Source: Seminavis robusta (taxonomy: Eukaryota; Bacillariophyta; Bacillariophyceae; Naviculales; Naviculaceae). Taken from it: a DNA stretch of 64,000 nucleotides. The notes beneath the pieces are model-generated. The model was not told where the DNA came from, ran no database searches, and was given only the letters and a program-made list of their open reading frames with translations. Both the position numbers and the translations under genes were made by a program. Shown one piece after another: positions 11,210-21,100 of the stretch. The stretch is taken from assembly GCA_903772945.1 (NCBI GenBank), contig CAICTM010000155.1:1-64000 (forward strand). The letters run 5' to 3'. Numbering within the stretch: the stretch's first letter is position 1; every line of letters begins with the position of its first letter.

Positions 11210-12910
11210 ATGGGTGCTTGTGATGCTTGCGGCGGGGGAGGTGCCTTCATGTCCATGCTGGGGTTTGGGTCATTTGGTACGGTATACCCTCGTTTCCATT
11301 TTCCTTTCGAGTCGCCTCATTCTCATGCGTAGCTCTCTCTCTCTCTCTCTCTTGGTCACTTTTCCTCTTCGCCTTAGGAGCACCCATCAAGAGTGTAAGT
11401 GGCCCTTGGCAACTTCCATACGGTAGACTCGAACTGGTTTAGCTTGAAATGGCTGACCTGTGAATTGTCTCCATTGACATTTCATTTTTGACTCAAACAG
11501 GAAGCTGCAAAGAGTGTTGACGTGGATCCCTTGGTCTTTCAGAGTAAGTAAGAAGTCGTTTGCCGACGGAATACAGTTATTTGTCTCCACGCTCACGAGC
11601 AACCTCTTTTTTCTTCAGCATACAAGACGTTCATGTGTTTCATGACATCATGGTTGGTGTTGGCATTTGGAGAACCGTTTACTTTTACGCCTTGGGGAAT
11701 TGCTTCCGCATGTTTTTGGGTTCCCAGTGGCGTAGCTGCCATTGCTGGAATTAAAATGGCTGGATTGGCAGTGGCCATGGGAACCTTGTCGAGCTTTATT
11801 GTCCTAGTCAGCTTTACATGGGGTAAGTGTCTCCAGGGAAAAATTCACTGTCCTTTCTTGTCTGTACGATCGATCAGACAAGAATCACTGATGTGTTTGA
11901 TGCTTCTTTACAAATGCAATACATACATTGGACAGGGATTTTCGTCTTTGACGAACAAATACATTCGCGTCGAATGGCATGCTTTGCCATTTTTCTCATG
12001 ATGATGGGATTGGTTGGAATGAGCTACTATTCATCACTGGAAAAGGAAGAGGAGGAGCAACAACCACAATCCACAGAAAATCCCACCACATCTCTTGACA
12101 TCCCGGAAAGCTCCACCGAATATCAACCACTGGCCGACAACAGCAATGACGAGGAGGAAGCGCACGATGCACAAAGTAGATCTGCCAAGACGGAAGTAAC
12201 GGCGGAAACTTGTGCGGAATCAGGCGTCTCGAGAGAACCTCTGATTCCATCCGATCAAGAGGATCACAACAATGACGCAATGCCAGGAAATCCATCCGAC
12301 TACATGCTGCTTTTCGGTACTCGTGTCCATCGACGGGTCGTGGGTATCGCGTGTTCTGTATTCTGTGGGATTTGGGGTGGAAGCATCATGGTACCCGAAA
12401 AATTTGCAAAGGCCAATGATACTGGAGTTGGCTACCTGATAAGTTTCGGCATTGGAGCGGCAATTGTCACGGCAGCACTATGGGTGTTTCGATTTGGATA
12501 CAATTACCAACGGTTTGGCTCTGCGACTGCAGCATACTATGCATTGCCATCCATGCATATCAGGGTCATGTGGTTGCCTGGCTGTACCGCTGGCCTGCTT
12601 TGGAGCATTGGAAACTTTGGCAGCTTGATCTCTGTCAAGTACCTCGGAGAAGGCGTTGGTTATTCCATTACTCAAACTGCCATGTTGGGTATGTTTCAGT
12701 ACTACTGGTTTTGGAGAATGGCTTGTCACAGTCTCATTTGAATGCGTCGCTCAAATGTTCCTTTCTTTTCATCCTCCAGTGTCTGGTCTTTGGGGCATCT
12801 TCTATTTCAAGGAAATCAAATCCCCAGATATCATTGGCAAGTGGTTCCTTTCGGCATCGTTGTGTGTTTTGGGCATTATCTTGCTGTCCTACGAGCACCA
12901 TGAAAAGTGA
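11210..12910 (+). CDS. TMEM144-like membrane transporter of the drug/metabolite superfamily
   Basis: Six exons can be joined in frame: 11210-11276, 11378-11394, 11501-11543, 11619-11822, 11936-12688 and 12780-12910, giving 404 residues. All junctions are GT-AG, four with GTAAGT or GTATGT donors. The spliced N-terminus reads MLGFGSFGAPIKS, matching the first helix of TMEM144/CEO-family proteins (FFGSNFVPVK-type). Next come TM helices in TYKTFMCFMTSWLVLAFG, PWGIASACFWVPSGVAAIAG and TLSSFIVLVSFTWGIFVFDE. A ~120-residue hydrophilic acidic loop (about residues 135-245, EKEEEEQQPQ) divides the protein, and a second set of helices ends with LVSGLWGIFYFKEI and SLCVLGIILLSYE. The family are ten-helix carriers of poorly known substrate, sometimes called carbohydrate transporters. 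The long central loop is probably cytosolic. Confidence 0.8.
11333..11352. repeat. (CT)n microsatellite in intron 1 of the TMEM144-like gene
   Basis: About ten CT units form a pyrimidine tract 24 bases before the acceptor at 11376-11377, so it may also serve as the polypyrimidine tract. Confidence 0.8.
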
Positions 12911-13300
12911 GATTGAACGTATAGTATCAGAGGAAGAACGAAGCATTTAGACCTTATACAACAAACGAACAACAACTGATACACGAGTTTTCTTTTGGAT
13001 TGTCATGAACAAGCTACAAGTAGAGCGAGTCGAGTCGAGTCGAATCATAGAGACGCTGAATCGAATCGTTTGCAAAGCTAGCTCGAGAGAGTGCCCGGCA
13101 TCTTCTACTACGCAGAAGTACAGTGGAAAACACCCAGACAAACTTTCTTGTAAGCAATCCAATTAGCTATAGTACATCGTTTAGTTATGTGCATATATAT
13201 CAAACAGGGATATGCATCGTACATTGCTAAATAGATCGGTTTCCATCGCACCACCGAGCAAACGGTACCAGTACGCATTGGTTCCAGTGCTCGGCCGAAA
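12911..13300. other. Intergenic between convergent genes
   Basis: Holds the two 3' UTRs. A GAGTC repeat (GAGTCGAGTCGAGTC) lies at 13025-13043. No gene seen. Confidence 0.45.
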
Positions 13301-14737
13301 TCACACCCAATTGCATGTTTCCAACTTTGCAGCAGTTTCCGCGCTGACTGTCGCCATCGAGCCATCATTTAGTTTTAGTCGCAGAACTCCCGGTCTCAGT
13401 AGCTTTTTCGATGCAGACCGTACGAATGCTCCTGGACCCGACAACGGCGAAAGCTTTGACGAAACCCTCTCCACGAATGTTGCCGGCCTTGTTGGCGACG
13501 GCGAAATCTTTGACGAAACTCTCTCCACGACTGATTCCTGCCCTCGCAACGGAGAAGTTGATGCTTCTCTGCTTGCAGGTTTCGACGAGTCTCTCCTTGG
13601 CAACGGCGAAAGCTTTGACGAAACCCTCTCCACCAATGTTGCCGGCCTTGGCGACGGCGAAATCTTTGACGAAACTCTCTCCGCGAATGATTCCTGCCCT
13701 CGCAACGGAGAAGTTGATGCTTCTCTGCTTGCAGGCTTCGACGAGTCTCTCCTTGGAGACTTTGACGAATTCCTCCTCACGGGTGCTTCCGGCTCCTGCA
13801 ACGGTTCAATCTTTGACAACTCTCTCCCCACGAGTGCTTCCGGCTCCGGCAACGGTATAATCTTTGACGACTGTCTTCTTGCGAGCACCTTGGCGAGAAG
13901 ACTCTTTCTTTTTTCCTTTGATCGTGTTCTTCTTCTTGCTGGCTCTTTCTCAAAAGAACATGAGGTATATGGGATTTCCATCCCTTCTTCGTGATTCACA
14001 TATGGATCGCTGCAGTCTGTAAAACAAGATGTTAATGCAGGATGCTCTCTTTCGCCACCAAACATGGACGGTTCAGCTTGGTCATCTTCATCATCATCAT
14101 CATCTTCCTCCTCCTCCTTGCAATCTTCTGATTCCATAGATACAATCGTTTGTATCTTTGGGCCAAGTACCATATATTGAAGGAGGGAAATCACGTTCAA
14201 ATTCTCGAAGCCATTTGTGAGGACCTCTTCTCTCAGCCTTGACATGTCCTGAACCAAAACGTCAACCTCGAGTTCTTCGCATAGAAAATCGTTCAATTTG
14301 TCTAGGCTCGAACCGGTAGCCTGACCAAGATCTGCTAGGTGTGATGCAACGTCTTCTCCGTCGCAAAAACAGCTCTTGGTATTCTGGGCTATGAGGTCGA
14401 TCCCTATTGCGCTGGACCCCTCCGAGGAGCCGTCCGAAGTGCTTTCATCGTCGTGCAGTCCTTCGTCCTTCATGAGATCGTCGTAGCTCTCGGATCCCGC
14501 AATTGCCATGATGTCTTGTACAATCTCCTCTCGAGACTGAAACCCATCCGATGAACTCACCATCTCCTCAAAAGTACTTCCGTACTCTTGCTCATAGGTC
14601 GTATCGTCTCTGTCGCTATGCACATAGCTGAGCTCATGTTTCCAATCTTGCGGGTCGAAGATTTCATCGAGCTCCTCTTGCGTGTACTTCTTCTTGGGAC
14701 CAGCAAATGTCGAAAGCCCAATACGGTTGCCACCCAT
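13301..14737 (-). CDS. Hypothetical protein with internal Ser/Lys/Pro repeats and a shared C-terminal tail
   Basis: The ATG is at 14735-14737; upstream in-frame codons are not ATG. 478 residues. The N-terminal third (MGGNRIGLSTFAGPKKKYTQ, then EELDEIFDPQDWKHELSYVH) is acidic, with helical segments such as EEIVQDIMAIAG. An Asp/Glu run (EEEEDDDDDEDDQAEPS) follows. The C-terminal half is basic with repeated ERVSSKLSPL, RRDSSKPASREASTSPLRGQ and ERVSSKISPSP units encoded by a ~159-bp direct repeat. The last residues read VLRLKLNDGSMATVS followed by AETAAKLETCNWV and closely match the end of the next gene to the right (15866-16588). The tail is therefore probably a small conserved module. No known family; nuclear location is a guess from basic Ser-rich composition. 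Confidence 0.7.
   Translation of the reverse strand: MGGNRIGLSTFAGPKKKYTQEELDEIFDPQDWKHELSYVHSDRDDTTYEQEYGSTFEEMVSSSDGFQSREEIVQDIMAIAGSESYDDLMKDEGLHDDESTSDGSSEGSSAIGIDLIAQNTKSCFCDGEDVASHLADLGQATGSSLDKLNDFLCEELEVDVLVQDMSRLREEVLTNGFENLNVISLLQYMVLGPKIQTIVSMESEDCKEEEEDDDDDEDDQAEPSMFGGEREHPALTSCFTDCSDPYVNHEEGMEIPYTSCSFEKEPARRRTRSKEKRKSLLAKVLARRQSSKIIPLPEPEALVGRELSKIEPLQEPEAPVRRNSSKSPRRDSSKPASREASTSPLRGQESFAERVSSKISPSPRPATLVERVSSKLSPLPRRDSSKPASREASTSPLRGQESVVERVSSKISPSPTRPATFVERVSSKLSPLSGPGAFVRSASKKLLRPGVLRLKLNDGSMATVSAETAAKLETCNWV
13446..13760. repeat. Tandem direct repeat, period about 159 bp, inside a coding region
   Basis: Copy 1 starts at 13446 (GGCGAAAGCTTTGACG) and copy 2 at 13605. They differ by a few substitutions and one 3-nt length difference, so the frame is kept. 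Shorter related units (TTTGACGAA...CTCTC) occur within each copy and down to about 13870, showing stepwise expansion. Confidence 0.85.
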
Positions 14738-15865
14738 CTTCAACTAGCTAGCCAAATCGTTTCCTTGCAAATTTTTTGCTGAGAGCAATTGATGAGGGAA
14801 AGATTTGGAAAAGCGAGTGTCGGGGTAGGACACAAGCGCTGAAGCCGTTCGCCATCACGCTCCGCGATGCAATAGGCTGCACGCTTGGCCGTTGCACACA
14901 CAAAATTAGGATAGATTTCCTCGACAGTTCCTCCCACCAAAGATAGTATGAGAAGCACCAGTTGTTTTGATAACGGTTTGCCAAGAAAACCTCATTATTG
15001 TGGAGCTGTTGGATGAAAAAAATTCACGCCTCCTCACATAAGAGTCATGCCAGAGCTCTTCCTTGCCCGGTGCGCAAGACTCCTCCAGCCTAGTCTATGT
15101 CGTTAGAATGAACGGAGAAATAGAGATCAGTCGCAAAAAACTAGCTGGGCTCCGGGGCGACCACGTTACCGTGACCGAGTTAGCTGAAGCTAGCTAGTAC
15201 CACTAGTACTAGCTAGCTAGTAGCAAGCTTCGGTAGTCTAGCAAGCTGCTCTCCTCGTTGGCTCCAATGATGCTGTGCAGTCTACAGGATATTGCCTGCA
15301 GACGTAACTAGCTACAGTCGTACCGTTGCAGATACATGACTTCGAGGAAAGAACGAATGCAGCGGACGGCTTTGGTGCGGAAACGTCGCCACGCACCAAT
15401 ATCAGCGCTTGAGACGCCCAAGGCCTCGATTAGTGCCGCGCAGTGATTCGCTGTTGCCTCGATGGTGCTGGGCGCATGCGGCAGCTGTGCATTGCTGCAG
15501 TGTCCAGCTGAAGTACCTTTTGGTACCGGCGCGCAGGCTCCAGCAGCACAGGCAGGGAAAATGGAACGAGAGCGACTGGCTAGCAACTCAACGATCATTT
15601 GCAATTCCCGTATCTAGCTACTACTAGTAGAGTCCAATGCTGGATTACAAGGATAAGACCCAGCTATGGCAGAATGAAGTAGCTCATAAACGCAATGAAG
15701 TTATGTAAATCGCAGTTGGACTGGTAACTCCTAGCTAGACACACACTTTCTTTTGCTTGATGTGGCCGTCCTTGAACATCCCATGCTTCCCGGTAGTATT
15801 TGGTTTCTCAAGTCCATTCGATTCAATGCAATTATTAAAGTTTCGTCTGCCGATCGATCGATCAT
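14738..15865. other. Intergenic, palindrome-rich
   Basis: A dense CTAGCTAG/ACTAGT cluster lies at 15176-15230. A 97-codon minus-strand open frame at 15308-15598 is Ala/Cys-rich without recognised motifs and was not called. GATCGATCGATC occurs at 15852-15863, close to the stop of the next minus-strand gene. Confidence 0.4.
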
Positions 15866-16588
15866 TCATACCCAAGAAAGGTCTTGAAGTCGTGCGGTAG
15901 TCGTTTCACTCACTGACACCATTTCACCCTTGTATTCCATTCGAAGTACAGGCCCTTTGCTCCTCCGAACACCTGTGTCTTTGTCGTAACTGGCAGCAGC
16001 GTCTTCAAAGACATGAAGGGAATCACCGCTATCAGAAGGAGACTCCTTTTCGGTGGTGCTTGTAGCAGTTTCACCCTTGGAGCTCTGATCAAAGGCTACC
16101 CACGACGATTCTGAACTGACGCTGTTTCTAAACGCGTCGTCAAAGTTGGCAAAGCTGTTTTGAATGGAGGAAGATGGCTTTGCCGCCGAGGAAGAATGCC
16201 ACTTGTTGCTGCTGTTTTCCTTCGATCTTTGTCTTCTACTAGAAAACCTTCTTACCCCGGAACTGGAGGTCGTTTGCGCAAAGGGGTCATCTGAGTAGCA
16301 TTCCACTGGCACTGGTTCATCCACGACTAGCCTTATTGGTAGATCTCTGCGCTTGATCATGGAGAGATCTAGCGGTATGGGGTCTGGGTATGGTGGTGGG
16401 AGGTGCCGCGAACCCCTCTTTCTCCAGCTGGATACCTTTGTCGGTTTCTGGGTACTGTTATGGTCCGGACTTGAGCCTGGACTGTCCCCTGAGCTTGCAT
16501 CAGAAACGGCGTCGAGATGGGGCAAGGGGCTTGGAGGAGTTGGTGGATCACCAGAAGATGATCCTGTCACCACTGTGATTCTGTGCAT
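15866..16588 (-). CDS. Hypothetical Ser-rich protein with the same C-terminal tail as its neighbour
   Basis: The ATG is at 16586-16588; 240 residues. The N-terminus is Pro/Ser-rich and disordered (SSSGDPPTPPSPLPHLD, then SSGDSPGSSPDHNS). The middle has RKRGSRHLPPPYPDPIPLDL and basic FSSRRQRSKENSSNK. The last residues, VLRMEYKGEMVSVS followed by ETTTARLQDLSWV, align nearly gap-free with the end of the gene at 13301-14737 on the same strand. Outside the tail I see no clear similarity. The two genes are consecutive minus-strand genes about 1.1 kb apart and are probably diverged tandem duplicates or members of one larger tail-bearing family. Function unknown. Confidence 0.65.
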   Translation of the reverse strand: MHRITVVTGSSSGDPPTPPSPLPHLDAVSDASSGDSPGSSPDHNSTQKPTKVSSWRKRGSRHLPPPYPDPIPLDLSMIKRRDLPIRLVVDEPVPVECYSDDPFAQTTSSSGVRRFSSRRQRSKENSSNKWHSSSAAKPSSSIQNSFANFDDAFRNSVSSESSWVAFDQSSKGETATSTTEKESPSDSGDSLHVFEDAAASYDKDTGVRRSKGPVLRMEYKGEMVSVSETTTARLQDLSWV

Positions 16589-17443
16589 TGCGTTTTGGTA
16601 GCTCGTTGATTAGTTTGTAACGTTCCACAAATCTTTGTCCACTATGCGAGAATGCTGCTGATAACACACCATGAATCTATGGCCATTGATGAGCCTGCCT
16701 CTGGTGTAATATTTTGCGGATAACGAAAGCAGCGCCCACTCCATCTACAGATCATGAGATGTGTTTCTGTTTTTCTCGTGGGAGGCAGTGCACGGGGCCT
16801 CCACTGGTTGGTTTGGATGGTTCTAATTACCAAAAGCCATCTCAATTTTTCCTAAGAAGCGCAAGGCACGCCATGGTATCTAGTCGCTGATTCCTGTTCA
16901 GCTTAGGATGCGTTGGATCCATAAATTTTTATGCAAGGCTGGCCTGCTCGATCCCATTTCCTCAACCTTCCAGTCAAGTAGACCATATACTCTAGCTACC
17001 GGTATACAGTACTGGTACCGGCACCTCATCTCGCGCTCGCAACAGGATCTGCAGAACCGCGTTACTGGCACCTGAACATGCAATCGAATGATTCAATCGA
17101 GTCGAGTCTTTTTGCATGATGGTATTTCTGGCGGAAGTGTATGGTGCAGTTCCGTGAGTACGCCGAACTCTTGCATGATGGTACTGGTGGAAGTGCATGT
17201 TCCAGTTCCGTGAGTATGCCGAAGGAGCTGCTCGGCTTGAAGACTGTCACTCCCGTTACTTGATGAGGTTCTTTGCCTTCTGTTTGGCAACCCAGGCTCC
17301 AGCCAGCTGATCTTGGAATTCTGGTTGGCAATGCAAGCAACTAGCTAGTATGCCTCTTCCAACTCCTCTTTGGGAAATATAATTGTTATTGCCACACCTT
17401 CATTCTTGTATCTTCACTTCAACATGCCACCAACAAACAACTC
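16589..17443. other. Intergenic, divergent promoter region with a short tandem repeat
   Basis: Contains a two-copy ~59-bp tandem repeat (17112-17225) and a CTACCGGTATACAGTACTGG palindrome cluster at 16996-17025. No ORF with coding character. Confidence 0.45.
17112..17225. repeat. Two-copy tandem repeat of about 59 bp
   Basis: Both copies begin TTGCATGATGGTA (17112 and 17171) and share GGAAGTG and CAGTTCCGTGAGTA blocks in the same order. Divergence is roughly 15-20 percent by eye. Confidence 0.75.
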
Positions 17444-17815
17444 ATGGCACAGGAAGATACCAAGCAAATCCATGCTGCCTTGGTGACGGGGGCCCATGCG
17501 TTGCATTATGCCTTTCAAGAGTTTTGCAAAGACGCCGGAATCTGCATTGATCCTCAGGGTGTTGGGTTCAAACCAGTTACCGTTGTGGGACGGGGAGAGT
17601 TTGAAGGGGAATTTATTACCCGAGAAATGATGTCCTTGCCAATGAAAAGGAAGCAATATGCCAAGATGGGCATGCGTAGCTTTCGAGAGGATAAAATGCA
17701 ATCATCACTGCAATCCTGCCTGTCAGCATTGTTTCAGTATCATCACCAACACAACCACAATCTTCTTGGTCACACCGGTTTGAACGGGGACACTCCTGGT
17801 ATGGGTGGATGAATG
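17444..17815 (+). CDS. Small hypothetical protein (122 aa)
   Basis: The ATG at 17444 begins MAQEDTKQIHAALVTGAHAL. The first ~95 residues alternate helical and short charged segments (HYAFQEFCKDAG, EFEGEFITREMMSLPMKRKQ). The end is His/Asn/Gly-rich (YHHQHNHNLLGHTG, GDTPGMGG), which could bind metal but may simply be low complexity. No signal peptide or membrane segment. An out-of-frame ATG lies 20 bases upstream and opens a short ORF, which could lower translation if transcribed. Codon use resembles the neighbouring genes, but no family is recognised; moderate confidence only. Confidence 0.45.
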
Positions 17816-18712
17816 AATGTGCTAGTGGCACCATTTATGTGGTGTCCTCAAACTCTGTGGACCCTACCGACTCAATGGAGGAACATGGACTGTACCCCTG
17901 CATAATCTGGTGTGGGCTCGTGCTAGCTAGCTATTACCAGTACCAACCTCAACCAGAGACCCCATCTGCACTGTTTCATCCGCATTTCAGCTGTCTCGGT
18001 GGTCAACATTGGACATAGGCAAGGCAGGAAAAGACCTATGCAGTCTTTACAGCGAGCCTCCAACTTCTATTTGACTGAACCCTCACATCCTTTTGGATTA
18101 CTACCGGAAGTATGGATACCCCAATACTGTGCATGTGTTGTGTGACCATCCGATTGGCTGAAATGGAAAGTCAACAATCTCGTACACTGTACGTACCCGG
18201 TAGATGGCAGTACGAAACGTGGAACATGTGGGGCAGTGGCCCCAGCCCCAAGCAAACCAAAAATCGTGATGGCCCTGCAACCACCTCGAAGCGTTTGATG
18301 TTCATCGAGCCAGTTACCCCAGAAATACACTGACGGCTGTAAGTGTGTATTGGTTCTAGTAGGGATACCAGTTCTAGCTAGTTAGACAGACCAGCTAGCT
18401 AGCAACGCAGTTCCTGGCTAGCTAGTTACAGTACCGTACCCGGTAGAGCTCCTGGTAGCATAATCTCAGACCGCGGGTGCTGGGGTTCCATCAAGAAGAA
18501 ACCAAGAGACGAGGAGTTTCCTCGCTGCGCGTAGGCCATCGATGGTTCTGAATCCGGATCTCCAGAAGATCTTCGGAGGATTCGATTCGATTCGGTGACA
18601 ACCACCTGCCATCAACCACAAGTAGCTACCGGTACATAGGAACCCACCTTTCCAGATCAACCCATCAAAGAGATTATTCATAGTTGTGTTCCCATTCGAC
18701 ATAATAAATAAT
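17816..18712. other. Intergenic, CTAGCTAG-rich
   Basis: A cluster of CTAGCTAG and GTACCGGTA-type words spans 18357-18452, and a shorter one lies at 17924-17945. No coding potential recognised. The next gene's 5' UTR ends in an A/T-rich stretch. Confidence 0.4.
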
Positions 18713-19696
18713 ATGAAATTGGTGTTGGCAAAGACTCTGTGGGGTGTCGATGGCGCAGACGACGAAGACCAATGGGATTCCGTGTTCGGACGGATCAAGG
18801 AGGATGGTTACACCATGATTGAGTGTGTGCCCGCCTTTACGTTTGGAGGAGCCCCCGAGCGAGCCCAAAAGTTTTCCAGTTTGGCTGCCAAGCACGGACT
18901 CCAGGTGATTTGTTTGCTATGCACATCGGGTGGTTATTATCAACAAGGCGAGTTTGTGTACTGCAGCTCTTTCGAGTTGGACGTGCATCTCAATTCGGTA
19001 TCCAAGGAAATTGAACTTGCCATGCATGCGAATCCGGTCCACATTAACTGTCATGGCGGCGTCGATGCCTGGGATCACGAGACTCAAGTCAAATTTTTGT
19101 TGGGGGCGATTGAAATTGCCAAGGAAAAGAAGATTTCCATTAGTTTTGAGACACACAGACAACGCATTTTTTGCAATCCCTTTCAAACTAGATCTCTTTT
19201 GGCAGACGAACGCCTCAAGGGAAATCAAGAACTCAAAATCACTGCCGATCTTTCCCATTGGGTAGTATGCTGCGAGCGACAATTACATACGCCCAGTTGT
19301 TGGGTCTCTCGTGATCCCTGGTGGCAAGATCTACTGGAACAGGTAGCAGCCCACGTCAAACTCATTCATTGTCGAGTGGGACATCCCCAAGGACCTCAGG
19401 TGCCGGATGTTACCGACCCTGCCTACAAGCTCGATGTCAAAGCTCATCTCGACATGTGGGGTGAAATTTGGAATGTTCAACGCAAGGGGGGCGCCACCGA
19501 AACTTGGTGTGAAGTCGAACATGGGCCGGCACCCTACATGTGGACATTACCCCACACCGGTGTGCCCGTAGCAGATCTATGGAAGGTCAATAATGACCTG
19601 GCCAAAATGATTCGCGCAGAGTTTCAAGATGTGGATGATGTCAACTCGTTGCATGCCTCCATGAGTGGCAGTAATCGATTCGCTGCGGAAAGCTAA
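18713..19696 (+). CDS. Xylose isomerase-like TIM-barrel protein (sugar phosphate isomerase/epimerase fold)
   Basis: Single exon, 327 residues, starting with ATG at 18713 (MKLVLAKTLWGVDGADDEDQ). An upstream in-frame GTG exists but the ATG fits the family N-terminus. The fold follows the AP-endonuclease-2/xylose-isomerase pattern: an early strand GYTMIECVPAFTFGG, HINCHGGVDAW, ISISFETHRQRI with a Glu at the usual metal-ligand position, KITADLSHWVVCCER with the Asp/His pair, VKLIHCRVGHPQGPQVPD, and the final ETWCEVEHGPAPYMWTLP. Family members isomerise or epimerise sugars using divalent metal; eukaryotic algal members are uncharacterised. All putative metal ligands (Glu, Asp/His, His, Glu) appear present. 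No targeting peptide, so probably cytosolic. Confidence 0.85.
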   Translation: MKLVLAKTLWGVDGADDEDQWDSVFGRIKEDGYTMIECVPAFTFGGAPERAQKFSSLAAKHGLQVICLLCTSGGYYQQGEFVYCSSFELDVHLNSVSKEIELAMHANPVHINCHGGVDAWDHETQVKFLLGAIEIAKEKKISISFETHRQRIFCNPFQTRSLLADERLKGNQELKITADLSHWVVCCERQLHTPSCWVSRDPWWQDLLEQVAAHVKLIHCRVGHPQGPQVPDVTDPAYKLDVKAHLDMWGEIWNVQRKGGATETWCEVEHGPAPYMWTLPHTGVPVADLWKVNNDLAKMIRAEFQDVDDVNSLHASMSGSNRFAAES

Positions 19697-20527
19697 GGAA
19701 ATGCGAGTTGTTGGAGGAGGAGGTGAAAGTGGAAAAGTGTGTATTGGATTTTGTGTGCGGAGTGGAGCGGATTTGGTTCGGTAGCAAAAGGAAAGGAAGC
19801 CAACAATCATGACGAAAAGACCGAGGAGCAGGGGGTTTCATGTTTGTGTGAATTTGAGAAATTAAAAAGTGTACGCATGCAGTGCAATGCCTTTGGTAGG
19901 CAGATTTGCCGCTGCTAATTCATACAGTGTTTGTGATACGTTTTCAGACGGGATCGTTTATTTGTGTTGTCGAATGTACTGTACATGAAGGATTCAGTCA
20001 ATCGTAGTCGACTGGTGGCCTTGGCTTTCGGACTCGATTATCATGGGTGCATACCGATAGTCAACCCAGCAACTGCGTCTTTCCGTGCATGCAGTCTTCA
20101 GCAGAAATTGTTTCTGCCTAAAGATATCTATCCAGCCGACATAGAAGTCTTATTGCCTGTTGTTATTATTGCTTGTAGCCGAAAGTTTTTTGCTAGCTAG
20201 ACTGCTAGTCTGCCTTGCGGAACGATTTCTAGAGGGCCCGCACACTTGGGGTACTGGTACCGATATCTGTCACGCTTTTGACAGTGGAGCAATCATGGAT
20301 GAGAGAGCGGTTTCAGGTCCTCTCATTTTTCACATCTTCCCTGCTTAGCGGGCTTGTATGAACCAACACAACAACGCAACCATCATTCTGCAACAGCTTT
20401 CTTTCGGTGCACTTCCATCATCGTCCTCCATTTTCACCACGAAGGATTGCATTGCTGATAGCTTGATGCAATAATAAACCAAGTTTCATTGAGACGACAA
20501 CAGAGAAACTTTTAAGTTGGGCACCCA
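19697..20527. other. Intergenic, no gene seen
   Basis: Short open frames lack motifs. GGTACTGGTACCGAT at 20251-20265 belongs to the window-wide palindrome family. The 5' flank of the parvulin gene is included. Confidence 0.4.
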
Positions 20528-21100
20528 ATGATGACGATGCTAACAATGAGATCCAATCGAGTTTATGTACTCGTCTGCCAAGTGCTGCTGGTGCTTCTGT
20601 CCAGTTTGTCATTTGCAGATGAATATGATGGCGAATTCACCACCGAAGAGGCAGGGCAAAGGAAAATGACGAAACAAAAGGTGTGGTTCATGAGGGACGC
20701 GGAACTTCCAGGGGGGATCACTCTGCCATTGTCACCTTTGACTCTCCTTTTTCTTCTTTTCGGGATGACCCATCTCTATTTGAACTGGGGAACCTACGCC
20801 TGGTGCGAAGCTTCCCACATTTTGCTCAAGGATCACTCCAAAGAGGGTAAACAAGCCATGAAGGAAATATGCCAACAGATTGGAAGCGACTACAAAAGGT
20901 TTCAAGAGAATGCTCGGCAAATGTCGGATTGCCCCTCCAGGAAAGATGGAGGAGATCTAGGCAGATTTTACCGAGGGGACATGGCCAAGAATTTCGACAG
21001 GGCATGTTTTGATCCAAACGTACCTACTGGAAAGTGTGTTGGACCCCTCGAAACTAGCTTTGGATTTCACCTCATTTTCATTCAAAAGAGATCCATCTAG
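20528..21100 (+). CDS. Membrane-anchored parvulin-type peptidyl-prolyl cis-trans isomerase
   Basis: 190 residues. The N-terminus (RSNRVYVLVCQVLLVLLSSL SFA) looks like a signal peptide. A second hydrophobic stretch follows at about residues 63-87 (LPLSPLTLLFLLFGMTHLYL). The C-terminal ~95 residues are a parvulin domain: ASHILLKDHSKEGKQAM, then FQENARQMSDCPSRKDGGDL with GRFYRGDM, FDRACFD, and the end LETSFGFHLIFIQKR. This matches the PpiC/PrsA/Pin1 catalytic core, including the first-strand His, the CPS...GGDLG loop and the last-strand FGFHLI His. Parvulins accelerate proline isomerisation during folding. No WW domain is present. A topology with the domain in the ER lumen, or in the complex plastid envelope system, is inferred. 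The ATG at 20528 is followed by in-frame ATGs at 20531, 20537 and 20546. Confidence 0.85.
   Translation: MMTMLTMRSNRVYVLVCQVLLVLLSSLSFADEYDGEFTTEEAGQRKMTKQKVWFMRDAELPGGITLPLSPLTLLFLLFGMTHLYLNWGTYAWCEASHILLKDHSKEGKQAMKEICQQIGSDYKRFQENARQMSDCPSRKDGGDLGRFYRGDMAKNFDRACFDPNVPTGKCVGPLETSFGFHLIFIQKRSI

Noticed and set aside
13411-13860. Thr/Leu-rich repeat ORFs on the plus strand over the minus-strand gene
   Set aside because: Mirror of the coding tandem repeat; the minus frame has the conserved tail and the better start.
15308-15598. 97-codon minus-strand ORF
   Set aside because: Cys/Ala-rich with no motif, inside spacer; no support beyond an ATG.
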